Shown piece by piece: positions 17,591-26,892 of a stretch of 64,000 nt of DNA. The DNA comes from an uncultured Bacteroidota bacterium (GTDB lineage Bacteria; Bacteroidota; Bacteroidia; Chitinophagales; Chitinophagaceae). Location of the stretch: contig CAILLK010000048.1 in assembly GCA_903835005.1 (NCBI GenBank), positions 42,788 to 106,787 of the forward strand, given 5' to 3'. The notes below the pieces were generated by a model. The model was not told the origin of the DNA, did no database searches, and saw nothing but the letters and a program-made list of their open reading frames with translations. The translations under genes and the position numbers were made by a program. How positions within the stretch are numbered: the stretch's first letter is position 1; each line of letters opens with the position of its first letter.

Positions 17591-19546
17591 TCAGTCAGAG
17601 GTTAACACTACTGTTTCTTTATATTGCTTTCTGAGGTTATCAATAATTTTATTGAAAGCCACAAAGTCTTGCACAGGCACAGTAAGCGATTCTGTGGTAA
17701 AGTTCTTCAATAATACCACATACCGACCGTCTGTTGAATATTTCAGATTGAAATTCCAAACGCCATCCAGCTTTCCCGATGCTTCAGGTGGCAGATAGGA
17801 TACATGGTACCCCTGCGGTATTTCCATTTTTACTACTTCGCGGCCTATGTCCATAAATTTAAAATAGTAGGGCACACCTCTGGCTTCCGTATCAATATGA
17901 TTGTATTCAAACGCCCGCGACAAATTCATATTCACATAGTACTCTTTACCTGCCTGCCCTACATAATCATCAATTGCAAAATCGCCAGATAGCCGGCAAT
18001 CCCTGTAGCCTGTGTCTGATTGGGTAAACTGGTAATTGCTGCCTGAAAACTTATTGGAACCCCTTGAAATGTAATCTTTAGACAGCGTCTCCCTATCCTT
18101 ATTATGGTTGTACATCATACGGATCTGCATGTCCCAGGATGGATAACCTTTGTAATTGATCACAATATTCCCGGTCAAGCGGTTTCCGTTTAACTTAATG
18201 TAAGTGCTGTCTGATGTAGTATTTTTTGCAGCAGGTGTTTCCGGTATTCTGATTATTTTAAAGTTCTTTTCATCTAGGGCTATCAATGCCTCTTTGCCCT
18301 GCACTGCCGGCGAAACTTCGCCAAATGGAAGCATAGGATGGGTCCCATCCAGAAACAGCCACTCTCCACCAATATTTATAGTGCTGATCATGTGGTTATC
18401 CACACCCGGCACCGGCGTTTCTTCATAAGTATAGGGTCTTGACCGGGTCCCTATCCAGGTAAAATAAGCTTTGATCCCTGCTATACGGCACATGGCAGTT
18501 ATTATACTGGCCATATCCTTACAATCGCCAAATTTCCGCTTGCAGATATCTGCTGCCTGCCTGGGGATAAAGCCCTCAAGACTGTCTTCAAATGCTACGT
18601 AGTAAATGTTTTTCTGTACCCATTTATAAATCAGCGCGGCTTTCTCCCGTTCGGTCCGGGCACCGGCTGTTATGCCTGCAACTGTATTTTTCAATTCCGT
18701 ATCTTCCCCGACATTTATGCTACGGATATACTCATAATAATAGGCATAGAGATGTGCCGGGTCGCTCAGTAAATCTACTTTTTCTTTGCCTGGCAGGCTA
18801 TAAGAAGTTATGTAGGGAACTATATGAAGGGCATACCATAAGTGCGATGGTGCATCACTAAAATCTTTCAGGGTATTTATGTTTGCTGCTGTAAAACTAT
18901 AGGTAATGCTATGCTTGCCTTCCTCCCGCTTCTGAATAATTCGGTCGGCTCCGTTGCCTCTGATCACAAATTTCAGGTTCACATATTTTGGCGCAGTTAC
19001 CTCATAGGTTTCTTCAACGACCGGCAACGAACGCTCAAAGAAGAACGAGGGCAACATATGCAGGTCAGAATGTTCCTGTGAATAATTTATTTTCACCAGC
19101 GATCTCGCTGTAAGCCCGTCAAAGACAACTTCTGTCTGTTTCAGGTCGTCATAAAATACATTATCCTGATCCGAATTAATAGTACTTGATGTATACTTAT
19201 TCAGTTTCCTGTAGCCGTTATTTTCATAAACGGATGCTCCTGCATCATAATCAACGAGTTTATTAAAGGAACTGTAGAATATAAATTCTTTATTGAAGAC
19301 GCCCGGCGACAACTCCCCGATGAGCATTTTCTCTCTCGAAATGCTACTGTGAGCCACAAGGTTGCCCTTGTCATTGTCAATTACCAGCTGTTCCTTCACC
19401 GATGTAAATACTGCTTGCTCATTGCTGTACTTTTTATAGATCTGGTCATAATCCTGACCCAATGCGGCAGAATAACCTGTTATCACATACAGGTATATGA
19501 GGCAACGTAAAGCATTCCGGTAAGCTCTTTCTGGTGAGTAGCCCAT
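17591..19546 (-). CDS. DUF3857/transglutaminase-like protein with intact Cys motif
   Basis: A 651-residue paralog of the downstream protein, with an N-terminal hydrophobic leader (about residues 10-30). DUF3857 covers roughly 60-230, and a transglutaminase-like core covers about 270-400 with 'RKFGDCKDMASIITAMCRIAGI' (catalytic Cys in GDCKD) and the downstream 'VDNHMISTINIGGEWLFLDGTHP', which supplies the His and Asp. The likely activity is cysteine-protease or transglutaminase chemistry on envelope peptides or proteins. Its ATG overlaps the stop of the 1103-residue TPR/MORN gene by one base (TAATG), so translation is coupled. With one active and one apparently degenerate copy in a row, the pair may work as a complex. 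Confidence 0.88.
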   Translation of the reverse strand: MGYSPERAYRNALRCLIYLYVITGYSAALGQDYDQIYKKYSNEQAVFTSVKEQLVIDNDKGNLVAHSSISREKMLIGELSPGVFNKEFIFYSSFNKLVDYDAGASVYENNGYRKLNKYTSSTINSDQDNVFYDDLKQTEVVFDGLTARSLVKINYSQEHSDLHMLPSFFFERSLPVVEETYEVTAPKYVNLKFVIRGNGADRIIQKREEGKHSITYSFTAANINTLKDFSDAPSHLWYALHIVPYITSYSLPGKEKVDLLSDPAHLYAYYYEYIRSINVGEDTELKNTVAGITAGARTEREKAALIYKWVQKNIYYVAFEDSLEGFIPRQAADICKRKFGDCKDMASIITAMCRIAGIKAYFTWIGTRSRPYTYEETPVPGVDNHMISTINIGGEWLFLDGTHPMLPFGEVSPAVQGKEALIALDEKNFKIIRIPETPAAKNTTSDSTYIKLNGNRLTGNIVINYKGYPSWDMQIRMMYNHNKDRETLSKDYISRGSNKFSGSNYQFTQSDTGYRDCRLSGDFAIDDYVGQAGKEYYVNMNLSRAFEYNHIDTEARGVPYYFKFMDIGREVVKMEIPQGYHVSYLPPEASGKLDGVWNFNLKYSTDGRYVVLLKNFTTESLTVPVQDFVAFNKIIDNLRKQYKETVVLTSD

Positions 19547-22500
19547 TATTTTGAAATGGAAGTTAGTAATCCATAATGATAATTGTAAGTAGTGGTATTA
19601 TTACCTGCCGGATCAACGATTACTACCGGTCCGTGCTTATGACCACAAAAATAATTTGCGTCTATAACCAGTTTCCCGTCTTTGTCGTAAGTCCGTTCAT
19701 GGCCATTGGCTTCATCGTCAATATAATTAACCTCATAAACCAGCTTACCATCCGGATTATATCTTTTAAAAGGGCCATGGAGATCAAAATATTTGTAATT
19801 GCGCTCTTCGGCAATCTGTCCGCTGGAATAATACACTTTAAGCGGACCTTCCACCATATTCTGATTAAATAGTGCTTCTCCTGATACTTTGCCGTTGCTG
19901 TAATAAGCTACCATTTTACCGCTTCCATTCTTCAATTTTATCACCGGCAGCATTTTGCCATCTTTACCTTCATAAGTGTAGCCGTTCAGGTTATCATCCT
20001 CATAAATCAGTTTAAATGCCACCCTGTCATTTTCGCCATAATAATTCTGCTCACCTGTTTTATTCCCGTCAACGTAATTATACTGGATATGTCTTACCCC
20101 GCTGGTATAGAGGTTTACCTTACCCTCCATATCACCCAGGCCGTTATATTCTTCCTCTCTTACCAGGCTACCGGCTTCATCAAAGTATTCCCACTTACCT
20201 GTTTTCTGACCATTCGAGTACATACCCTTTGAACTGATTCTGCCATCCGGAAAATAACTTGTACTTAAGCTGTCCAGGTTTCCTGTCCTGAAAAACTCTC
20301 GCTTGCTCAGATTTCCATTTACATAGGTCCATGTTGTCGGCCCGTCATAAGTCCCATTTTTAATGGTAAACCGGGCATCCGCCAGCTTTGGCTGCGACTT
20401 AAAATGGGTAAATGCAAATTCCCCGTTATGGGTGCCGAAATAATTACTGTCAGTAAGGTTGCCGGCAGTATCATAACATACATACCCAACCGGCATCCCG
20501 AATTCATACAAAAACTTGTCCTCCAATTCGCCATTTACATTGTAATAAACATAGTTGCCGTTTAATTCATCATTTAGGTAATTAATTTCATTTTTCAATT
20601 TACCGTTTACCTGGTAATACTTCCAGAGACCCTGCTTTTTTCCTTCTTTATACCACCCCTCGGTATTCACCATTCCGTTGTAATAATAATTCTTATAGTA
20701 GCCATCTTTTTTATCTTTCGAATAGCTTTGCTCAGTTCTTAATTTGCCATCTTTAAAATACATTTTATTATCTCCTTCCTCATCACCTTCTGTATAATTT
20801 CCCACCTCACTCCTGCCACCTGTGTAATAATAAAACGTAAGCTGGCCGTTTCTGTTGCCTTTTTCACTGATTTTCATATCCACCGATTTATTACCCCTGT
20901 CATTATAGATCGGGTAATCATAAATCCCGCTTTTATCCTCCTTTTCATAAAGCACATGCTTATCTTCATCGAGAAACCGGAGTTTTACAGGTACATTCTT
21001 CTTCAGTTTAAAATAAGCGAAAACCGCTCCGCTGTCGTTATACCTTGTTAATTCATCTTTTGCGCCGTCATCATAAGTGCCTTTTTCCTCCAGCCTGCCT
21101 GCTATGGTATATATTTCATAAGGACCCGATTTCTTACCGGAGGCAAAGGTTCCCTTCTCCTTAAGTTTACCGTTTGAATAGTAATCCTCATATTCGCCAT
21201 CTTCTTTACCCTTTGCATAATTAATTGTGCCACTTAACTGGCCATTTCTGAAGTACATTTTCAGCAGGCCATCAATTTTGCCTCCTGTTATTGTTACCTG
21301 TTTTTTTATTTTACCATTATCATAGTAAATAGGATAATTGCCATCGTTTACATTATCGCCTTCATATATTAACCTGGTTTCCAGCTGGCCGTTGGCATAA
21401 TAGCTTTTGTCTTCCACCATTTTATCCGGCATTGTGGTTTTTACCGATGATAACCACCCACCGTAATCATAGTTGAATTCACTTTTTTTATTCCCGCTTA
21501 AATCCCTTGTAACCATTTGTTTCAGGTTACCATTTCCATAATAGTCAAATGAGGTATCCCTTTCTTCATCATTCCTGTAAAATGTTTTCGACATTAATTT
21601 CCCGGTTGTGAAATAATAGAACCACCAGCCATCTTTTTTCCCGGTTGCATTAAAATTACCACTGGCCCTCAGTGTATGGTCACTTCTTAGGAAAGTGGCA
21701 CTACCTGTTACAACCCTTTCCTTGCCAATAGTTTTTATTTCACCCACAATTATCCGGTTATCTTCCGTATTGTAGTGATACATTTCTTTTGCATTTGCCC
21801 GCGCCTTATAATAAAGCTCTCTTGTGGCCTGTATTTTATTGAAGTAAGGAAAAACAATCCCCTTTACCTCATCCACATCCTTCGATCGTTTCTTGGCAAG
21901 ATTATCTACATTATCGAAACCAAATCCTGAATAAAGCTCCAGGATAAATGGTTCGAATTGGTTATCTCTGAACAACTGAGTAAGTACCGGTACATAAAAC
22001 TGCATTACAAAATTTCCGTCTGTCGGGTCATATTTCAGCTTTTCCATTACCAGCTGCGACTGCCTGAAAATATTGTCATTAAGGCTCATCTGCAGTTTGT
22101 ATTCATCGTGCAGTGCCAGTTTGGAGAGTAACAATTCATCAATTTCATCAAAAAGCGGATGACTGTATTTTTCATTTTTTTCGCTGTGCAGTTTCACCGA
22201 TTCATCATTACCCGTAATAATGTTGTTGATAATTAATATTGACTTTTTTGCCTGGTCGGCATTCGAAGTCATTAGCAGAGAAGCTTGAACGGCAATTAAA
22301 CCCTCTGTCAATCTTCCCTCCAGTGCATAGATCAGGCCCAGCATGTAGTGCGATTTATAATAGCCGGGATTTATAATCAACGATTGCTGAAAATATGAGG
22401 TAGCGCTATCGTAGTTCTTTTTCCTGAAGTAGAGTATTCCTTTTTCATAAAAAGGCTGATGATCATTAGGGTACAATCTTCTCAGAGAATCATAAATGAT

Positions 22501-22854
22501 CAGCGAACTGTCGGGCTGGCCCAGGTAATCGAAGGTTGCCGCGAGTGCCAGCAAAAAATCCCGCTTATTTGCTCTGGGAAGACGCAAACCGCACCTGGCA
22601 AGTATTTTGGCATCATTAAATGAACTGTCAGCCTGCAATGACAGCACCTGTTCATAAACTGCCGAAGCATAATTGGTATCAGCCTCACTTACCTGCCGGT
22701 AATATTCCAGCGCCTTTTTATAGTGCCCGTCTTTATGTTGTTCATAGCCCTTGGTAAGCAACTCCTTCGAGTCTATATAAGGTATCTGGGCATAAGCATT
22801 ACCCGTCACCAGCACAACTGCCAGGATCAGGAAGAATTTATAGTATAAGGACAT
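19546..22854 (-). CDS. TPR protein with a long array of MORN_2 (YwqK-like) repeats
   Basis: A 1103-residue secreted or periplasmic protein: signal peptide to about residue 23 (GNAYAQ), TPR repeats over about 30-210 ('YYKSHYMLGLIYALEGRLTEG'), then from about residue 370 to the end some 20 repeats of the MORN_2/YwqK type ('YYSNGKLKEKGTFASGKKSGPYEIY'). I chose the start at 22854 because it gives a good signal peptide and because a TAnnTTTG element lies at 22881-22888, downstream of the earlier in-frame ATG at 22902, which would then not be transcribed. It is the first gene of the operon with the two DUF3857 proteins. The name 'antitoxin' sometimes given to YwqK repeats should not be taken as function here; the repeats probably form an extended beta-sheet scaffold. 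Confidence 0.85.
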   Translation of the reverse strand: MSLYYKFFLILAVVLVTGNAYAQIPYIDSKELLTKGYEQHKDGHYKKALEYYRQVSEADTNYASAVYEQVLSLQADSSFNDAKILARCGLRLPRANKRDFLLALAATFDYLGQPDSSLIIYDSLRRLYPNDHQPFYEKGILYFRKKNYDSATSYFQQSLIINPGYYKSHYMLGLIYALEGRLTEGLIAVQASLLMTSNADQAKKSILIINNIITGNDESVKLHSEKNEKYSHPLFDEIDELLLSKLALHDEYKLQMSLNDNIFRQSQLVMEKLKYDPTDGNFVMQFYVPVLTQLFRDNQFEPFILELYSGFGFDNVDNLAKKRSKDVDEVKGIVFPYFNKIQATRELYYKARANAKEMYHYNTEDNRIIVGEIKTIGKERVVTGSATFLRSDHTLRASGNFNATGKKDGWWFYYFTTGKLMSKTFYRNDEERDTSFDYYGNGNLKQMVTRDLSGNKKSEFNYDYGGWLSSVKTTMPDKMVEDKSYYANGQLETRLIYEGDNVNDGNYPIYYDNGKIKKQVTITGGKIDGLLKMYFRNGQLSGTINYAKGKEDGEYEDYYSNGKLKEKGTFASGKKSGPYEIYTIAGRLEEKGTYDDGAKDELTRYNDSGAVFAYFKLKKNVPVKLRFLDEDKHVLYEKEDKSGIYDYPIYNDRGNKSVDMKISEKGNRNGQLTFYYYTGGRSEVGNYTEGDEEGDNKMYFKDGKLRTEQSYSKDKKDGYYKNYYYNGMVNTEGWYKEGKKQGLWKYYQVNGKLKNEINYLNDELNGNYVYYNVNGELEDKFLYEFGMPVGYVCYDTAGNLTDSNYFGTHNGEFAFTHFKSQPKLADARFTIKNGTYDGPTTWTYVNGNLSKREFFRTGNLDSLSTSYFPDGRISSKGMYSNGQKTGKWEYFDEAGSLVREEEYNGLGDMEGKVNLYTSGVRHIQYNYVDGNKTGEQNYYGENDRVAFKLIYEDDNLNGYTYEGKDGKMLPVIKLKNGSGKMVAYYSNGKVSGEALFNQNMVEGPLKVYYSSGQIAEERNYKYFDLHGPFKRYNPDGKLVYEVNYIDDEANGHERTYDKDGKLVIDANYFCGHKHGPVVIVDPAGNNTTTYNYHYGLLTSISK

Positions 22855-22880
22855 TGAAATCAATTGATAGTTACCGGATT

Positions 22881-22888
22881 CAAAGATA
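22881..22888 (-). promoter_or_regulatory. -7 promoter element of the MORN/DUF3857 operon
   Basis: CAAAGATA on the plus strand reads TATCTTTG on the minus strand, matching TAnnTTTG. It lies 26 bases upstream of the ATG at 22854 and inside the codons that would follow the alternative start at 22902, which supports the shorter protein. Confidence 0.5.
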
Positions 22889-23107
22889 AGCGGTAATTTC
22901 ATCTATTTACAACGCAGATGATATTAGCAGAATGGTTAGTATTATTTCAAGGTTATTGTTGACAAGGAACTGGATAGTGGGCTCTAAGTATAATTTATTT
23001 CCAGCGAATGTCATATCAATATCTGAATAGGTTTAAGCTCTGGAAAACAGCTAAACAGGGAATATCTTTATTCCTAATTACCACTTAAAAAAGTTGGTTT
23101 TGTATAT

Positions 23108-23115
23108 TAACTTTG
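23108..23115 (+). promoter_or_regulatory. -7 promoter element abutting the OLD-like ATPase start
   Basis: TAACTTTG, an exact TAnnTTTG, ends four bases before the ATG at 23120. With the usual 5-7 base distance to the transcription start, the mRNA would begin at or just within the start codon, giving a leaderless or near-leaderless transcript. No good -33 TTG at 19-21 bases was seen. Confidence 0.45.
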
Positions 23116-23119
23116 TAAA

Positions 23120-24349
23120 ATGATTAAAAGGATAACCCTCGAAAATTTTTTTTCTTTCAGTGAAGCAACCACTATAGAGTTAAATCCTGGGGTGAATATA
23201 TTGGTAGGTATTAATGGTAGTGGTAAATCCAATTTCCTCAAGGCTATCCGTTTCCTTTATGAGAGCATATCAGGGCAGGGCATGGAAAAACTATTCTTAA
23301 AGGAATGGGGTGGATTTAATACTGTGGCCAATTTTAATGAATCAAAAGCAGATACTATTAAGTTGATTTATGAGTTCGATGCAAAAGATATTAATCGGGG
23401 TATAAATAATCAAACATTTAAATTTTCAGGAAAAATAGTTTATGAAATTACTATCCATAAATCTGGCGTTTCCTCATATTATTTAGAAGAGAAATTATAT
23501 AAAAAATTGCCCCAAACTAATACGCAGATTTTCCATTATATAAGTATAAAAAATGGGAAAGGAAACATTCTAACTTCAAATGCCGATGGGACAAATGGCA
23601 GAGAACATTATCCGCAGGAAAAGGGTGGAGTGTCTTTTAAAGAACAAGAATTAGTACTTCGCCAAATAGCTGATCCTAATAGATTTTTAACACTGCATAT
23701 CCTGAAATTAGCGATAGATTCTCTGGCAGGCTACGACTATTTTGATACAACACCGGATAGTAAAATCCGGCAGAAAGGCTTTGATGGCATAGAATCTAGG
23801 TTACTTCCATCAGGCGAAAACCTGGTGCAGTTATTAAACAGAATTAAAAACCACCATTCGCTGGATTATGAAGAAATTGAGTCAAAGCTTAATAAAGTAA
23901 ACCCAAATTTCAAAGATATCGGTTTCGAACTGTTTGGTAATAATTTTTATCTCACACTACGCGAAAAAAAACTGGCTAAAACCGTTGGTATCGGCCAGAT
24001 ATCCGATGGTACCCTCCGTTTTTTATTACTCTTATCTATCTTCATAAACCCTGAAAGAGGTAATCTGGTTTGTATTGATGAACCCGAAACCGGCCTGCAT
24101 CCCGACATGATCAATACAATAGCAGAAATCATTAAAAAGGCATCAGCTACTTCTCAGTTAATCATTGCCACTCACTCGCCTCAGTTATTAAATTCATTCG
24201 AAATTGATGATATACTCATTTTCGAAAAAGATGATAACAATAAAACAATTGTCGCCCGCAAAACAGAAGATGATTTTGAACACTGGAGCGATGATTTTTT
24301 AGTTGGTCAGCTCTGGTTACGGGGTAAAATCGGGGGTAAAAGATGGTAA
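23120..24349 (+). CDS. OLD-like/RecF-like AAA ATPase, candidate defence gene
   Basis: A 409-residue ABC-class ATPase of the SMC/RecF/OLD group. Walker A is GINGSGKS at residues 30-37, after the usual 'MIKRITLENFFSFSEATTIEL' strand. The signature-like 'GQISDGTLRFLLLL' lies near 292-305, Walker B is LVCIDEPETG (D320, E321), and the switch His is in 'IIATHSPQLLN'. There is no C-terminal Toprim domain in this protein; instead the next gene, overlapping it by seven bases, encodes one. That arrangement is a split version of OLD-family nucleases and resembles the two-gene ATPase/Toprim anti-phage systems (PARIS, AbiL/RloAB type). No restriction, recombination or mobile gene lies next to it. Function is inferred from architecture. 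Confidence 0.88.
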   Translation: MIKRITLENFFSFSEATTIELNPGVNILVGINGSGKSNFLKAIRFLYESISGQGMEKLFLKEWGGFNTVANFNESKADTIKLIYEFDAKDINRGINNQTFKFSGKIVYEITIHKSGVSSYYLEEKLYKKLPQTNTQIFHYISIKNGKGNILTSNADGTNGREHYPQEKGGVSFKEQELVLRQIADPNRFLTLHILKLAIDSLAGYDYFDTTPDSKIRQKGFDGIESRLLPSGENLVQLLNRIKNHHSLDYEEIESKLNKVNPNFKDIGFELFGNNFYLTLREKKLAKTVGIGQISDGTLRFLLLLSIFINPERGNLVCIDEPETGLHPDMINTIAEIIKKASATSQLIIATHSPQLLNSFEIDDILIFEKDDNNKTIVARKTEDDFEHWSDDFLVGQLWLRGKIGGKRW

Positions 24350-24993
24350 CCATTAAAATCGTAGTTGAGGGCGGTGTGCTTCCTCATGATAATATTGATG
24401 CTGCAACATTTGACAATAGTGAAAAATTCAGGGAAAGTTTTCACATACTTTTTTCTGGAATTTTTGAACCTTCCATGTTTAACCTGGTTATTGAGCCTGG
24501 TAGTGGTTACAAACAAGCTGTAAAATCCTTCCTTGCAACTCAACCGGATACGCATTGCGTTTTGCTAATTGATTCTGATTGCCCGGAGACAACTCTGACA
24601 AATAAACTGGATGAACTAACCTTAACCAGTTATAATGATCAGGTATTTTTTATGGTTCAGGCAATGGAAGCCTGGATACTGTCCCAACCCACCGCAATTA
24701 TCAAAACTTTGTTAGATACTTTTACGATGGCCCCCAATTTTGAAAGCGACGATGTGTTCACAAGGAAACCTGATAGTATCAAGGATCCTGCTTACTGGCT
24801 TGGCATAGTTTTAAGCAGGTATTTCCATTACAAAAAGAATGGTGCTACAAAAAAGAAAAAATACAGCAAGCTTAAAGACGGCCCTCTGCTGCTGGCCAAT
24901 CTCAGTATTACCGGATTAATAAACAAATTCAAAGAGGTAAGCAGAATAAATGCTTACATTAAAAATATATCGCCAACTAACTCTTCATATTAA
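24343..24993 (+). CDS. DUF4276 Toprim-fold protein, partner of OLD-like ATPase
   Basis: A 216-residue protein with the Toprim hallmarks in order: an N-terminal strand ending in Glu (KIVVEGG, E9) and a DxD in 'VLLIDSDCPE' (D77, D79). 'MVQAMEAWILSQP' follows, a motif I associate with DUF4276. Toprim acids bind Mg2+ and support nicking or cleavage of nucleic acid. The ATG lies inside the last codons of the ATPase gene (24343-24349), so the two are translationally coupled and probably form a complex in which the ATPase senses or gates and the Toprim protein cuts. The 3' end runs 17 bases into the yajQ gene on the other strand. Lys/Asn-rich composition is slightly unlike its neighbours. Confidence 0.82.
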   Translation: MVTIKIVVEGGVLPHDNIDAATFDNSEKFRESFHILFSGIFEPSMFNLVIEPGSGYKQAVKSFLATQPDTHCVLLIDSDCPETTLTNKLDELTLTSYNDQVFFMVQAMEAWILSQPTAIIKTLLDTFTMAPNFESDDVFTRKPDSIKDPAYWLGIVLSRYFHYKKNGATKKKKYSKLKDGPLLLANLSITGLINKFKEVSRINAYIKNISPTNSSY

Positions 24994-25468
24994 TAAACTG
25001 CAGTGGCAGATCTATATTCGATGTACGGCAAAGTTGAATTACATCCTGAAGGTCATCAATTTTTTTTGCGGTCACACGAATCACATCATCCATTATTGCT
25101 GCCTGAACCTTGAGGCCGCTGTCCTTTATAACCTTCACTATTTTTTTTGCGTAATCTTTATCTATACCGTTCTTAATGGCAATAGTTTTGCGCACATACT
25201 TACCATTTGCAGATGGTTCCTTACTCATATCAAAGCTGTTGGCTTCAATACCCTGCCTCATCGATCGCGTCAGCAATACATCTTCCAGTTGTTTCAGCTT
25301 CATATCGCTTTCCACTTCTATCAGTATGGTCATTTCTTTCTTGTTCAGTTCAAAGTTTACGTGCGTACCCTTGAAGTCAAAACGGTTGTCAATCTCCTTC
25401 TTGGCAATATTCACTGCATTGTCCAGTGTCTGCAGGTCTACTTTACTGGCTATATCAAAAGATGGCAT
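24977..25468 (-). CDS. yajQ: YajQ family nucleotide-binding protein (DUF520)
   Basis: A 163-residue protein of the usual YajQ length, with the family start 'MPSFDIASKVDLQTLDNAVN', 'EIDNRFDFKGT', and later 'KKIVKVIKDSGLKVQAAIMDDVIRVTAKKIDDLQ'. It has two ferredoxin-like domains. Some members bind cyclic-di-GMP and others RNA; which applies here is not known. The minus-strand promoter element at 25486-25493 lies 17 bases before the ATG. Its last 17 bases overlap the 3' end of the convergent DUF4276 gene. Confidence 0.95.
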   Translation of the reverse strand: MPSFDIASKVDLQTLDNAVNIAKKEIDNRFDFKGTHVNFELNKKEMTILIEVESDMKLKQLEDVLLTRSMRQGIEANSFDMSKEPSANGKYVRKTIAIKNGIDKDYAKKIVKVIKDSGLKVQAAIMDDVIRVTAKKIDDLQDVIQLCRTSNIDLPLQFINMKS

Positions 25469-25485
25469 AGTGTATGTATTTACAC

Positions 25486-25493
25486 CAAAATTA
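25486..25493 (-). promoter_or_regulatory. -7 promoter element of yajQ
   Basis: CAAAATTA on the plus strand reads TAATTTTG on the minus strand, an exact TAnnTTTG, 17 bases upstream of the yajQ ATG. Confidence 0.45.
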
Positions 25494-25550
25494 AAAAATA
25501 AATAACATCCGGCAATAGATTCTTATTTGCCACTTAATCAGGCTTTGGAA

Positions 25551-26711
25551 TCAATGTGGAGTAAATACGCAGGTACCTTTCTGGTAGGATGCAATAACCT
25601 GGCAGTACAACTTTTCATACATGGGTATTATGTGCTGCTTTTCAAAGTGTCTTGCCTGCGTTATTGCCGCCTTTTTAAATTCTTTCAGTCGCTCTTCATC
25701 ATTCAGTATATAAATCGCCTTTTGCGCCATGGTATCAATATCTCCTACATTACCCATAAAGCCCGTTTTACCCTCAATATTGATCTCTGGCAGGCCACCG
25801 GCATCCGACGAAATAAGTGGCACACTGCAGGCCATAGCTTCCAGTGCCGATAGCCCGAAGCTTTCGGTTTCTGAAGGGAGTATAAAGAGGTCAGCGATGC
25901 TCAGTATTTCGCTTATCTGCTCCTGCTTGCCCAGGAACCTCGTATCAGCATAGATGCCCAGCGACCGGGCAAGGTCTTCCGCAATCTGCCTGTCAGGTCC
26001 ATCACCTATCATCAGCAGCTTGGAGGGCACTTCCTTCCTTATCTGCTCAAATATCCTGATCACGTCCTTTACCCGTTTCACTGCCCTGAAATTGGATACA
26101 TGCACCAATATACGCTCGCCATCGGGCGCCAGCATCTGCTTGAAATGGTCTTTATCAGTCTGATGAAAACGTTTTATATCCACAAAATTGGGAATAACAT
26201 GTATTTCCTTTTCAATCTTAAATGACCGGAGTGTTTCTTCCCGCAAATTGTCAGATACTGCTGTTATAGCATCCGATTCATTGATTGAGAAGGTAACCAC
26301 CGGCTCATAAGTAGGATCTTTACCTACAAGTGTAATATCGGTACCATGCAGAGTGGTAATAAAGGGTATATCCCTTCCCGACTTCCTGAGTATCTGCCTC
26401 GCAAAATAAGCTGCAGAAGCGTGAGGAATGGCATAATGCAGATGCAGTATATCCAGATTCTGGTTAACTATAACATTTACCATTGCACTGGCCAGCGCTG
26501 TTTCGTAAGGAGGAAAATCAAACAACGGATAGGTAGGCACCTTTACTTCGTGAAAATAGATATTGGGGTGGAAAGCCTGGTTGAGCCTCACAGGTTGTTC
26601 ATAAGTTATAAAATGTACCTCATACCCTTTATCCGACAGGGCAATCCCCAATTCTGTTGCGAGCACTCCGCTACCACCGAATGTGGGGTAACAAACAATA
26701 CCGATCTTCAT
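25551..26711 (-). CDS. bshA: N-acetyl-alpha-D-glucosaminyl L-malate synthase BshA
   Basis: First enzyme of bacillithiol synthesis: joins GlcNAc from UDP-GlcNAc to L-malate. It is a GT4 glycosyltransferase with the BshA-typical N-terminus 'MKIGIVCYPTFGGSGVLATEL', 'HLHYAIPHASAAYFARQIL', 'FITTLHGTDITLVGKDPTY', 'HVSNFRAVKRVKDVIRIF' and EX7E in 'LPSETESFGLSALEAMACS'. I chose the start at 26711 to match the family; in-frame ATGs at 26720 and 26768 are possible and give short N-terminal extensions. The last enzyme, BshC, is at 50119, 24 kb away. BshB (deacetylase) is not in the window. Cytoplasmic, redox and metal homeostasis. Confidence 0.95.
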   Translation of the reverse strand: MKIGIVCYPTFGGSGVLATELGIALSDKGYEVHFITYEQPVRLNQAFHPNIYFHEVKVPTYPLFDFPPYETALASAMVNVIVNQNLDILHLHYAIPHASAAYFARQILRKSGRDIPFITTLHGTDITLVGKDPTYEPVVTFSINESDAITAVSDNLREETLRSFKIEKEIHVIPNFVDIKRFHQTDKDHFKQMLAPDGERILVHVSNFRAVKRVKDVIRIFEQIRKEVPSKLLMIGDGPDRQIAEDLARSLGIYADTRFLGKQEQISEILSIADLFILPSETESFGLSALEAMACSVPLISSDAGGLPEINIEGKTGFMGNVGDIDTMAQKAIYILNDEERLKEFKKAAITQARHFEKQHIIPMYEKLYCQVIASYQKGTCVFTPH

Positions 26712-26841
26712 ATTCTTCATCTGAACAACAAATATCTGTATATACTTGCAGATTACCTCTATTGGCATATTGGTTAAAACAATAAATTCCGGTTAATTCT
26801 TCCCGAAGGCTATGCATTGAGTACATTCTTTAATTAAAAAA

Positions 26842-26863
26842 GCGGGGCGCTGTAGCGCCCCGC
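26842..26863 (-). terminator. Rho-independent terminator after the 2706-aa surface protein gene
   Basis: A GC-rich inverted repeat, GCGGGGCGC (26842-26850) and GCGCCCCGC (26855-26863), is extended by one A-T pair and is followed on the minus strand by six Ts. It sits about 30 bases after the stop of the giant gene. This is the strongest terminator in the window. Confidence 0.85.
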
Positions 26864-26892
26864 AATCAGAAATTTGATTCAAAATGTATTGA

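Noticed and set aside
19546..22854. Antitoxin function for the YwqK-like repeats
   Set aside because: The label comes from annotation of other proteins; no toxin lies in the operon.
22861..22902. Longer N-terminus for the TPR/MORN protein
   Set aside because: It spoils the signal peptide and lies upstream of the likely transcription start.
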